In this document: one piece after another, positions 1 through 8,200 of the stretch
Layout of the letters: every line of letters begins with the position of its first letter
Numbering within the stretch: the stretch's first letter is position 1
Origin: Methylobacter sp.
GTDB lineage: Bacteria; Pseudomonadota; Gammaproteobacteria; Methylococcales; Methylomonadaceae
Reading direction: 5' to 3'
Length of the DNA stretch: 13,505 bases
Assembly (NCBI GenBank): GCA_003158415.1
Contig: PMJA01000272.1
Span: 3,916-17,420, forward strand
The notes under the pieces: model-generated
What the model saw: the letters and a program-made list of their open reading frames with translations, nothing else
What the model was told of the DNA's origin: nothing
The model's database searches: none
Program-made: the position numbers and the translations under genes

Positions 1-50
1 GATTTGCCTACGCCGCCTTTTTCGCCGCCGACAAGATGTATGGTACTCAT
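1..50 (-). CDS. ParA/MinD-like P-loop ATPase, N-terminal fragment (runs off left edge)
   Basis: Reading the minus strand from an ATG at 50-48 gives MSTIHLVGGEKGGVGK, with the next codon beginning TC (Ser). KGGVGKS after a short hydrophobic beta strand is the deviant Walker A motif of the ParA/MinD/Mrp (SIMIBI) ATPases, in which the first lysine reaches across the dimer to the ATP. The start is supported by GGAG at 59-56, five bases ahead of the ATG. Only 16 codons are visible, so the family is clear but the role (plasmid or chromosome partition, cell division, or a mobilisation-type ATPase) is not. It lies 152 bp downstream of the transglutaminase gene in the same direction, with a repeat element between them, so I do not assume a shared operon. 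Confidence 0.8.
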   Translation of the reverse strand, partial: MSTIHLVGGEKGGVGK

Positions 51-83
51 ATAAACTCCGATAAATCTAGAAAGAAAAATAAA

Positions 84-176
84 CCACAGAGACACAGAGA
101 TAAATTATTGGGTTAAAAAATGAGTAACCGAAAAAATCCATTATTTTGATTCTCTGTGATCTCTGCGCCTCTGTGG
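84..176. repeat. Imperfect inverted repeat of purine-rich octamer units
   Basis: The left arm at 84-101 and the right arm at 159-176 are inverted copies that match at 16 of 18 positions, with 57 AT-rich bases between them. The left arm contains a perfect tandem pair of CACAGAGA (85-92 and 93-100). The right arm, read on the minus strand, has CACAGAGG, CGCAGAGA and, a base further on, CACAGAGA. It lies between the stop codon at 203 and the ATPase start at 50. Similar 'ACCACAGAGACACAGAG' sequences recur between genes in many bacterial genomes (from memory). It could form a long stem in RNA, but there is no T-tract, so I do not call it a terminator. Confidence 0.75.
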
Positions 177-202
177 TAGGTAGGTATTTGCTTTTTTGCT
201 GA

Positions 203-1144
203 TTATTCCAACCTCAACACGTCCACCGATACCGACAGCGTATGCTGTCCGCCACCGAAAGCGATGCCTTTAAGCGGCGTGACATCGGCATAATCGCGGC
301 CCCAGGCCAGCGTAATATGTTGATCCAGCGGCACGGTATTATTGGTCGGATCGAAATCCAGCCAGCCGCTGCCGGGACTATAAACCGAAAACCAGGCATG
401 TGAGGCGTCCGCTCCGACCAATCGCTGCTTGCCGGGTTCAGGCAAGGTTTCGACATAACCGCTGATGTAGCGCGCGGCGATGCCGTAAGCCCGCAAACAG
501 CCGATAGCCAGATGGGCGAAATCCTGACAAACGCCCCGGCGGTGACTAAGCACCTCGGACAAAGGCGTGGCAATCGTAGTAAAGGTCGGGTCATAAGTAA
601 AGTCCTTATAAATACGCCCCATTAAGTCATGCACGACATCGACCAACGCACGATTAGGCTGGAATGAATTTTGCGCATAAGCGGCCAGTTCCGGCGCCAC
701 TGTGATCATAGGCGAATCCAGCAGGTACTGCCGGGCTTCCAGTATGTCAGGCGATAGTTCCTGATTTTGCACTTGGCTTTGACTCTGCCCCTGCTGGCTT
801 TGTGCTTGCCCCTGTGTCGGCATTTCCTGTAACAGGCTACGCACCTGCTCCCAGGTCGGTTGATTAAACAAATCCACGGTATTTTGTTTGGGAAATATCG
901 TCACGTCGCTGATGGCGGTGACGGTCAGTTGAGTGTGCGCTTGCTGGATAGCGAAATAAGCCACACGATTGCCGAAAAAATCAATCCGCTCGTGAAAATC
1001 AGAAGGCGTCGGCGTTATGTCAAAGCGGCTGCTGTCACAGCGCTGACGCCAGAAATCGCGGGGCTGTAATCGGGCCTCATTCTGACACAAGCCTACCGGC
1101 TGGCTATAGCGATAGCAGGTGGTGTGGGTGATGCGGTATTTCAT
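203..1144 (-). CDS. Transglutaminase-like (papain-fold) family protein, stand-alone
   Basis: A 313-residue protein. The N-terminal beta-rich domain (about 1-95) is the bacterial transglutaminase N-terminal domain; the catalytic transglutaminase core covers about 165-285. The triad is visible: Cys206 in RRGVCQDFAHLA, His249 in DASHAWF and Asp265 in WLDFDPTNN. Such enzymes may act as peptidases, amidases or acyl transferases; the substrate is unknown. No signal peptide is seen, so a cytoplasmic location is inferred. A glutamine/serine-rich linker lies at about 111-128. I chose the ATG at 1144 because it overlaps the upstream gene's TGA as ATGA, has GAGGA six bases ahead, and begins MKYRITH like its relatives; an in-frame start at 1234 would add 30 residues lying inside the upstream gene. 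It is the last gene of the fused-copy operon and probably translationally coupled. Confidence 0.9.
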   Translation of the reverse strand: MKYRITHTTCYRYSQPVGLCQNEARLQPRDFWRQRCDSSRFDITPTPSDFHERIDFFGNRVAYFAIQQAHTQLTVTAISDVTIFPKQNTVDLFNQPTWEQVRSLLQEMPTQGQAQSQQGQSQSQVQNQELSPDILEARQYLLDSPMITVAPELAAYAQNSFQPNRALVDVVHDLMGRIYKDFTYDPTFTTIATPLSEVLSHRRGVCQDFAHLAIGCLRAYGIAARYISGYVETLPEPGKQRLVGADASHAWFSVYSPGSGWLDFDPTNNTVPLDQHITLAWGRDYADVTPLKGIAFGGGQHTLSVSVDVLRLE

Positions 1145-3714
1145 AGCTCGTCCTCGGGGGTGTTTTGCACCATCAGCTGCGAGGTCTGGGAATGGCTGAA
1201 ATAAGCTTCTGCAATCACCTCCCCCATACGCCATAATAAATCAGCCGTATTCGACAGCACCTGATCCAACTTTGCATAAATGCCGTCATTTTCATCAACC
1301 TGGGTTAATTCAAGCACATCACACAGACGCAAATCGGTATAGGCTTTTAAAATCAGGCGTTCTTCTTCGCTGAGCCGACTTTTGCTCCTGGCTCGCGGCA
1401 AGGCGTCCACATGGATGGATAACTGATGCAGTTGATAAGCGACCGAGCGCGGATGGGTTTCATCCAGCAACAATAACGCCAGCACCATCGGTAACTGAAT
1501 AAAAGACCGGTAGCGGCGCTGATAAATCGTTAGGCTGTCCGTAGTCACCAACACCGCCTCCAGCATCTGATTTTGCAAGACGTCTTCGTGTCGCAGCGCC
1601 AAGGTCGAGCGCAGCAATGCAATCAACGCCAGCGCCCGCTCCAGCCTGCGCCCGCTGTCCAGCATCAACCAGGCGGCTTCGCGGGTCATGCTCTCGCCGG
1701 TTAAACCGATAAAGGCGACAAGTCCGGTAATTAAATCGTCCAGATGACTCGGCAACTGTTCGATAGTGAGGTCTTGATTATTGACGACCCGTTGTTGCCA
1801 TCGGCGTTGAATATTATCGACGCTGCGCCAGGTATCTTGCGACCACAAGTCTCGACTACTGAATGCCGCATGGACAAAAGCCTGAATATTCTCTGTCAAA
1901 GTACCTTTGCGATGACTGTCTTTAGCCAACGACAGCAATTCGGCATCGGGTGTTTTCAGGCGTTGTGGATCGCCTTTGATAAAGCCCGGATAAGTGCCGG
2001 TGACCAGGGTCAATGTCCGTAACAATACCTTAAGGCAATCATTATCGACGGAATCTTTAACTTCCAGCGTTTCCCGGTATTTCAGCAAAACCGTGCGCAA
2101 CAGCCGGGTTGCCGCTTCTATGCGTTCAAGATGGCGACCCACCCAAAACAGATTGTCGGCGGCGCGACTGGTTAATGGTTCGGTGACGACATCGATCAAT
2201 TGATTATGCCGGGGTTGTATCCATAAACTGACCGGCTTATCCGGTTCGGCGGCCAATATCCAGGTGTCTTTGCTGATGCCGCCGGCCTGATTGGAGACGA
2301 TAAAATTATCTTTTTGGCGGGCAATGCGGGTTAAACCGCCGGGCATCACCACATAATCATCGCCGTTGGCAACCACAAAATTGCGTAAAACAGCGTTACG
2401 CGGTTCGATATGATGGTCGATAAACGCCGGTAACGTAGAAAAACTGACTTGTTCCTGGCCTATAAAACCATGCGGTTTAGCGATAATCCGGCGGCGCAGG
2501 GATTCTTTTTCCTGACTGCTTAACAGGCCGCCGAATACCGTATAATTGCCCTGACTACGATTGATGGGTTTAATGACCAATCTATCCAGATTTTGCAACA
2601 CAAAATCGCGCTCGCGACGCTGCCCGCACCACCAGGTCGCCACCGAGGACAGCTTAAGTTCCTGGTTTAAAAAATGACGCGATAATCGGGGTAAAAACGC
2701 CAGCAAACCGGGATTTTCCAGGACACTGCTGCCCAGCGGATTGGCAATCGCGACATTGCCGCGCCGCACCACATCCAGCAATCCCGCCACCCCCAGCTGT
2801 GAGCTGCTGCGCAATTCCAAAGGATCGCAAAAAGAGTCGTCGACGCGGCGTAAAATAACGTCGACCGCTTGCAAGCCCTCCAATGATTTAAGCCAGACCC
2901 GACCGTCACGCACCGTCAGGTCGCCGCCCTGTACCAGGGTAAAACCCAGATAAGCCGCCAGATAAGCGTGTTCGAAATAAGTTTCGTTGAGCGGCCCCGG
3001 CGTGAGCACGACGATGCGGGGATCTTCCTTATTGTGCGGCGCAATATCCACCAGCCCCTTGCGCATAGACTTAAAAAAGCCGGACAACCTGTGTACATGC
3101 GTTTCCCGAAAAATATCGGATAAAACCCGCCGCATCACCGTGCGGTTTTCCAAGGCATAGCCGAAACCCGAAGGCGCCTGGGTGCGGTCATCCAATACCC
3201 ACATGCGCCCGTTGGGGCCGCGGGCAAGATTCGCCGAATACAGCGTCAACTGTCGCTGCCGGGTTTGCTCGATGCCGACGCAGGCATGCAAAAAACCTTC
3301 ATGACCGAAAATCAGCTCGGCAGGCAACAAGCCCTTTTTTAACAGGGTTTGTTTGCCGTATAGGTCTTTCAGTATCAAGTCAAGCAGCTCGGCACGTTGC
3401 TTAAGGCCCGCCTCGATAACCGTCCATTCTTCGCTGCTGATCAATAAGGGAACGGGATCCAGCCGCCACGGCCGGATCAGGTTTTGCGCATCGCCGTAAA
3501 CATTGTAGGTAACGCCGTTTTCACGCAACAGCCGCTGGGCTTCCCGGCGGCGCAGCTCCAGTTTTTCGCTGCCCATGCTATCCAGCGCCGCCATAAAACG
3601 CTGCCAATAAGGCAGCGCTTTATTTTCAGCGGCATACATTTCATCGTAAACGCCCAATTGCGTAGCATAATATTGCGAGCCTAATTCGTTGGCCGGAGGT
3701 TTGGTATCAGGCAC
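1141..3714 (-). CDS. Fusion of circularly permuted ATP-grasp ligase and alpha-E helical domain
   Basis: An 857-residue protein. Residues about 15-490 are the circularly permuted ATP-grasp domain: YDEMY near 23, LDDRTQAPSGFGYALENR at 174-191, VILRRVDD at 286-293, VIKP at 380-383 and MPGGLTR near 457-463. Residues about 514-845 are the alpha-E helical domain, opening with ADNLFWVGRHLERIEAATR and having a second RRLER at 689-693. The expected reaction is ATP-dependent carboxylate-amine ligation through an acyl phosphate; the substrates are unknown. The start is GTG at 3714: an in-frame TGA lies just two codons upstream, and AAGGA sits seven bases ahead. gltA ends 20 bp upstream and the next gene overlaps by ATGA. 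It is homologous to the plus-strand ATP-grasp (9041-10468) and alpha-E (10471-11430) proteins, but in one chain. The E-D-N of the split paralog reads D-D-R here. Confidence 0.92.
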   Translation of the reverse strand: MPDTKPPANELGSQYYATQLGVYDEMYAAENKALPYWQRFMAALDSMGSEKLELRRREAQRLLRENGVTYNVYGDAQNLIRPWRLDPVPLLISSEEWTVIEAGLKQRAELLDLILKDLYGKQTLLKKGLLPAELIFGHEGFLHACVGIEQTRQRQLTLYSANLARGPNGRMWVLDDRTQAPSGFGYALENRTVMRRVLSDIFRETHVHRLSGFFKSMRKGLVDIAPHNKEDPRIVVLTPGPLNETYFEHAYLAAYLGFTLVQGGDLTVRDGRVWLKSLEGLQAVDVILRRVDDSFCDPLELRSSSQLGVAGLLDVVRRGNVAIANPLGSSVLENPGLLAFLPRLSRHFLNQELKLSSVATWWCGQRRERDFVLQNLDRLVIKPINRSQGNYTVFGGLLSSQEKESLRRRIIAKPHGFIGQEQVSFSTLPAFIDHHIEPRNAVLRNFVVANGDDYVVMPGGLTRIARQKDNFIVSNQAGGISKDTWILAAEPDKPVSLWIQPRHNQLIDVVTEPLTSRAADNLFWVGRHLERIEAATRLLRTVLLKYRETLEVKDSVDNDCLKVLLRTLTLVTGTYPGFIKGDPQRLKTPDAELLSLAKDSHRKGTLTENIQAFVHAAFSSRDLWSQDTWRSVDNIQRRWQQRVVNNQDLTIEQLPSHLDDLITGLVAFIGLTGESMTREAAWLMLDSGRRLERALALIALLRSTLALRHEDVLQNQMLEAVLVTTDSLTIYQRRYRSFIQLPMVLALLLLDETHPRSVAYQLHQLSIHVDALPRARSKSRLSEEERLILKAYTDLRLCDVLELTQVDENDGIYAKLDQVLSNTADLLWRMGEVIAEAYFSHSQTSQLMVQNTPEDEL

Positions 3715-3718
3715 GGAT

Positions 3719-3725
3719 CATTCCT
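3719..3725 (-). promoter_or_regulatory. Ribosome binding site for the GTG start at 3714
   Basis: On the minus strand AAGGA occupies 3725-3721, just before GTG at 3714-3712. It overlaps an out-of-frame ATG at 3721-3719, which lies too close to the AAGGA to be served by it. This decides for GTG as the start of the ATP-grasp fusion. Confidence 0.65.
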
Positions 3726-3734
3726 TTTGTTTAT

Positions 3735-5039
3735 TTATATCCGTTCATTAATAGACTGATAATGACGCAAAGTCTCGCCGACATAAATTTGGCGGGGACG
3801 GTAAATAGTGACCTGCTCGCCGTGGATCATTTCCCGCCAATGCGCCAGCCAGCCAGGCATACGGCCTATCGCAAAGATAACGGTGAACATATTGGTGGGG
3901 ATGCCCGCCGCACGCAGGATCAGCCCCGAGTAAAAATCCACATTAGGATACAATTTCCGGGAAATAAAATAGTCGTCATTGAGCGCAATCTCTTCCAGCC
4001 GTCTGGCGATATCCAACAGCGGATCGTTGACGCCGGGTTTATTCAGCAACTTATCGCAATGCTGTTTTAAGACCTGGGCGCGGGGGTCGAAGTTTTTATA
4101 AACCCGGTGACCGAAACCCATCAGCCTGCGCCCGGAATTCTTGTCTTTGGCCTGATTGATAAACTCGGTGCCATCGCCGCCTTCGGCATGGATCTGTTCC
4201 AGCATTTTAATCACTTCCTGATTGGCGCCGCCATGGCGCGGCCCCCAAAGCGCGGCAATACCTGCGGTAATGACCGCATACACATTAGCCATACTGGAAC
4301 CCGCCGTGCGCACCGATGACGTGCTACAGTTTTGTTCATGATCCGCATGCAGTATCAACAACATATCAATGGCGCGGACGATGTCGGGATCCAGTTGATA
4401 ATCGCGCACGGGCGATGAGAACATCATATTTAGAAAGTTGCTGGTGTATTTGTACTTGATGGACGGATAAACCAGCGGTTCACCGATTGATTTTTTATAC
4501 GAAAAGGCGGCAATAGTGCGCACCTGAGAAACTAGATTGGCGACAATTTGCACTTCCGTATCGGCATCCAACTGGTCGGGCAGCGGATAAAATGTAGACA
4601 ACGATGCCACCATAGTCGCCAGTATGCCCATAGGATGAGAGCCGCGCGGAAAGCCGCTGAAAAAATGATGCACATCTTCATGAATGATGGATGACTCATT
4701 AAGACGGGTTGAAAAAGTCAACAATTGCTCGCTACTGGGCAATTCGCCATACAGCAACAAATAAGCGACCTCGACAAACCGCGAATGTTCGGCCAATTCT
4801 TCTATAGGATAGCCGCGATAACGGAGTATGCCTTTTTCGCCGTCGATATAAGTGATGGCGCTTTCACAGGCGCCGGTATTGCCGTAACCGTCATCCAGCG
4901 TTACATAGCCGGTTTGGCTGCGCAACTTGGTAATATCGATGGCTTTTTCGCCTTCAACGCCGATGTAGGTAGGCAATGAATAACTATTACCTTCCAGTAT
5001 CAATGTTGCTGGAGTCAGTGCTTTTAATTTATCGCTCAT
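3735..5039 (-). CDS. gltA: Citrate synthase (type II)
   Basis: A 434-residue citrate synthase, close to the 427 of E. coli GltA. It condenses acetyl-CoA with oxaloacetate to citrate, the entry step of the TCA cycle, in the cytoplasm. Catalytic residues are visible: His269 in LWGPRHGGAN, His311 in GFGHRVYKN and Asp368 in PNVDFYSG; the HADHEQN segment at 231-237 and GILRYRGYPIEEL at 70-82 are also typical. The N-terminal region, including LDDGYGNTGACES, matches the hexameric, NADH-sensitive Gram-negative form (family knowledge). The start ATG at 5039 has a GGGGA stretch about nine bases upstream. It lies inside a cluster of peptide-ligase and transglutaminase genes, and the ATP-grasp fusion begins 20 bp after its stop, so the two are probably co-transcribed. 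The sequence gives no biochemical reason for the pairing. Confidence 0.97.
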   Translation of the reverse strand: MSDKLKALTPATLILEGNSYSLPTYIGVEGEKAIDITKLRSQTGYVTLDDGYGNTGACESAITYIDGEKGILRYRGYPIEELAEHSRFVEVAYLLLYGELPSSEQLLTFSTRLNESSIIHEDVHHFFSGFPRGSHPMGILATMVASLSTFYPLPDQLDADTEVQIVANLVSQVRTIAAFSYKKSIGEPLVYPSIKYKYTSNFLNMMFSSPVRDYQLDPDIVRAIDMLLILHADHEQNCSTSSVRTAGSSMANVYAVITAGIAALWGPRHGGANQEVIKMLEQIHAEGGDGTEFINQAKDKNSGRRLMGFGHRVYKNFDPRAQVLKQHCDKLLNKPGVNDPLLDIARRLEEIALNDDYFISRKLYPNVDFYSGLILRAAGIPTNMFTVIFAIGRMPGWLAHWREMIHGEQVTIYRPRQIYVGETLRHYQSINERI

Positions 5040-5100
5040 TTAAATTAGTCCCCGTGTTTATGTCGTTATTACTATCTGCTTATTCGACATGCGTTGCCAT

Positions 5101-5106
5101 ATTATA
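5101..5106 (-). promoter_or_regulatory. Candidate -10 element ahead of gltA
   Basis: On the minus strand TATAAT occupies 5106-5101, abutting the REP-like palindrome and about 62 bp ahead of the gltA start. The best -35 look-alike, TTCCCA with a 19-base spacer, falls inside the palindrome itself. The exact -10 match is visible; its use as a promoter is inferred and weak. Confidence 0.3.
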
Positions 5107-5180
5107 TCGTTCCCACGCTCCGGCGTGGGAACGAATCCTGCACAGCTCCTGCGGTGCGAGACGCGGAGCATGGGAACGAT
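5106..5180. repeat. REP-like nested palindrome
   Basis: Bases 5108-5118 (CGTTCCCACGC) and 5123-5133 (GCGTGGGAACG) form a perfect 11-bp stem with the four-base loop TCCG. In addition 5106-5121 and 5165-5180 are inverted copies matching at 15 of 16 positions, so the element can fold in two alternative ways. Repeats of this type are dispersed in many gammaproteobacterial genomes and are often moved by RAYT (REP-associated tyrosine) transposases. No transposase gene is present here. It sits between the stop of the DUF2126 gene and the start of gltA. Confidence 0.8.
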
Positions 5181-5190
5181 GAATAAATTT

Positions 5191-5219
5191 TCCTTCGTGT
5201 CCTTCGTGCTCTTTGTGGT
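5191..5219. repeat. Purine-rich intergenic repeat with tandem nonamer
   Basis: TCCTTCGTG is repeated twice in perfect tandem at 5191-5199 and 5200-5208, followed by CTCTTTGTGGT. On the minus strand this begins ACCACAAAGAGCACGAAGG, with the same plan as the arms of the 84-176 repeat (ACCACARAG followed by tandem 8-9 base units). It lies 24 bp after the stop codon of the DUF2126 gene, in its 3' flank. Confidence 0.65.
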
Positions 5220-5242
5220 ACAAAAAATTTTTGAATGATAAA

Positions 5243-8200
5243 TTACCGGCTGCGATGGCGTAAATCCAGCGTAAACGGATACTCCGTACTCAATTCTTCC
5301 GCAGGCGGCGCCATCGCCCTGGGCGCGGCATCAGTAACGCTAAACGTTGCCAATAACGGCTTATCCGAGGCCGCAACCGGCGATGAAGCCAGCGGCGGAC
5401 GTATGATAACGCCCGGCGTATGACTGTAATCCCAAAAACGCGTCATGCGCCGGGTTTCCGCCGCATAATCATTGACCGGAAAATCGTCATAACTGCGACC
5501 GCCGGGATGAGCGACATAATAGGTGCAACCGCCCACCGAACGACCGTTCCAGGTATCGATCATATCGAAAACCAGCGGCGTATGTGGCGCAATCGTGGGG
5601 TGCAAGGCCGAAGGCGGCTGCCAGGCCCGATAACGTACGCCGGCGACAAACTCGCCTTTACGGCCGGTGTTGCGCATGGGCAATCGCCTGCCGTTACAGG
5701 TGACGACATAACGACCCTCGGTAAATCCGGTGACCGACACCTGCAAACGCTCCACCGACGAATCCACATAACGCGCAGTGCCGGTGCTGCTAACTTCCTC
5801 GCCCAGTACATGCCAGGGTTCGATTGCAAAACGCAATTCCATGTCCACGCCGTCTATCAGGGTATTACCATAGCGCGGAAAGCGGAATTCGAAAAACGGA
5901 TCCAGCCATTCCAGGTCAAAGCCGAAACCGGCACGTTGCAGGTCTTGAGTCACTCGTTTCATGTCTTCGCGTACATAATGCGGCAACATAAACTGGTCAT
6001 GCAGCTCGGTTCCCCAGCGCACTAAATCGTGCTTGTAAGGTACGCGCCAGAACCAGGCGATCAAGGATCGCAGCAATACGGTCTGCACCAGCGACATGCG
6101 CGCATGCGGCGGCATCTCGAAGGAGCGCAGCTCGAGTATGCCCAATCTTCCTGTGGAACTGTCCGGCGAATAGAGTTTATCGATACAAAACTCGGAACGA
6201 TGGGTGTTGCCGGTAATATCGGTCAGCAAATGGCGCAGCAGGCGATCAACCAGCCACGGCGCTGGCGTTTCGCCTTCAGGCATTTGTTGAAAGGCGATTT
6301 CCAGTTCATAAAGTTTTTCATCCCGGCCTTCATCGACGCGCGGCGCTTGACTGGTCGGGCCGATAAACATGCCTGAAAACAAATACGACAAACCGGGATG
6401 ATGTTGCCAGTAGGTAACCAGGCTGCGCAATAAATCGGGGCGGCGCAATATCGGGCTATCGGTGGGCATCTCCGCACCCATGGTAATATGGTTGCCGCCA
6501 CCGGTGCCGGTATGACGCCCGTCCTGCATAAACTTTTCGGTGCCCAGCCGAGTTTGGTGCGCCAGATCATAAAGCACGGTGGTTTTGTTCACCAACTCCT
6601 GCCAGGTTTTGGACGGATGTATATTCACTTCGATAACACCGGGATCAGGCGTCACCATTAAGCGTTCGACGCGATAATCGCGCGGCGGCTCATAACCTTC
6701 CAATACCACAGGTATAGCCAGACTTTCGGCGGTGGCTTCAATGGCCGCGACCAGTTCCAGATAATGTTCCAACGAGGTCAACGGCGGCATAAAGATATAC
6801 AAGCGCCCTTCCCTGGCTTCCACACACAGCGCGGTATGCGGCACTTCAACTTCTATCGCCTCGTCATCGCCGGTTTCCTGTTCGATAATTTCGGGATGTT
6901 CATTGGTTTTGGCATCCAGGCGGCTGTAGCGGCGCATCACCTCGCCGTAATAATCGGCCAATTCCGGCAAATCTTCAAACAGGCTTTGGGGTTCGGTAGG
7001 ATCACGCTTGTCCGGCGCAACCCAAGGCAGGCTGGCTAACGGCAAACGCATGCCCATCGGCGAATTGCCGGGGATTAAAAACATCGCGCCGCGCCGGAAA
7101 TCCCAGGGGCCGCTCTGCCAGCACAGCTCAGCGCCATTCCATTTTATCGGCAAGGCAAAACCTGCGGGCTGGTCTAAACCGGTATCCAATAGTTTGGTTA
7201 ACGTTTTGCGCTCGATAGAGTCTTTTAAATTGCTTTTTAAAGGATCGATATTTTCGGGTATCGTGCCTTCCTGCCAGAGATAATAAAAACTGTCTTCAAA
7301 AGCCGTGGCTACATAGCGGGTATGCACACCCAAATGTCGGCTGATTTGCTGTATGAATTTTTGCGCCTGCTTAACCGTATGCCCGTAATCTTTATTAATA
7401 TCGGCTAGCAACGACGGGTTACGCCAGATTGATGCGCCGTCTTTACGCCAGAATATGCCGTATTGCCAGCGCGGCAACGGCTCGCCGGGATACCATTTGC
7501 CTTGACCGTAATGCAGCATTGCGCCCTTGGCAAACTCATCGCGTAAACGAATGGTCAATTGTTGTGCAAGGTCACGTTTGTTTGCACCATCAGCGTGCGT
7601 GTTCCATTCATCGCCTTCCATATCATCGACCGAAACAAAGGTCGGTTCCCCGCCCATCGTCAGCCGCACATCATCCTCAATCAGCCGTTTATCGACGTAT
7701 TGACCCAAGGCGTCGATGTGATACCACTGTTCATCGGTATAAGGCTTGGTGACGCGCGGATCTTCGTGCAAACGATCCACGGTATTGGAAAATTCAAACG
7801 CCACTTCGCACTTGTCGGTGCCGCCGGTGACCGGCGCGGCGCTGGCAGGATCGGGCGTACACGCCAATGGAATATGGCCCTCGCCCGCCAACAAGCCCGA
7901 CGTAGGATCCAGGCCTATCCAGCCGGCGCCGGGTATAAACACTTCCGTCCACGCATGCAGGTCGGTGAAATCATGCTCCGGCCCCGATGGCCCGTCCAGC
8001 GATTTTATATCGGAGGTCAGCTGCACCAGATAACCGGACACAAAGCGGGCGGCCAGCCCCAGATGGCGCAAAACCTGCACCAGCAGCCACGCCGAATCCC
8101 GGCATGAGCCACTGAGTATTTTCAGCGTATCTTCACAGCTTTGTATGCCCACTTCCATGCGTATGTTATAACTGATTGCGGCAAAAACTTTGCGGTTAAT

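Noticed and set aside
1145..1234. Longer N-terminus for the stand-alone transglutaminase
   Set aside because: The extra 30 residues lie inside the upstream gene and resemble no family member, while ATG 1144 has a good ribosome binding site and an ATGA overlap.
5191..5208. CRISPR-like or longer tandem array
   Set aside because: Only two 9-bp units are present, with no spacers and no cas genes nearby.
5420..6025. 201-codon open frame on the plus strand
   Set aside because: It lies wholly antisense to the DUF2126 gene, shows no recognisable motif, and has the Arg/His/Pro-rich look of a shadow frame.
7559..8107. 182-codon open frame on the plus strand
   Set aside because: Antisense to the transglutaminase core of the DUF2126 fusion, including its catalytic Cys and His codons; no independent evidence for it.
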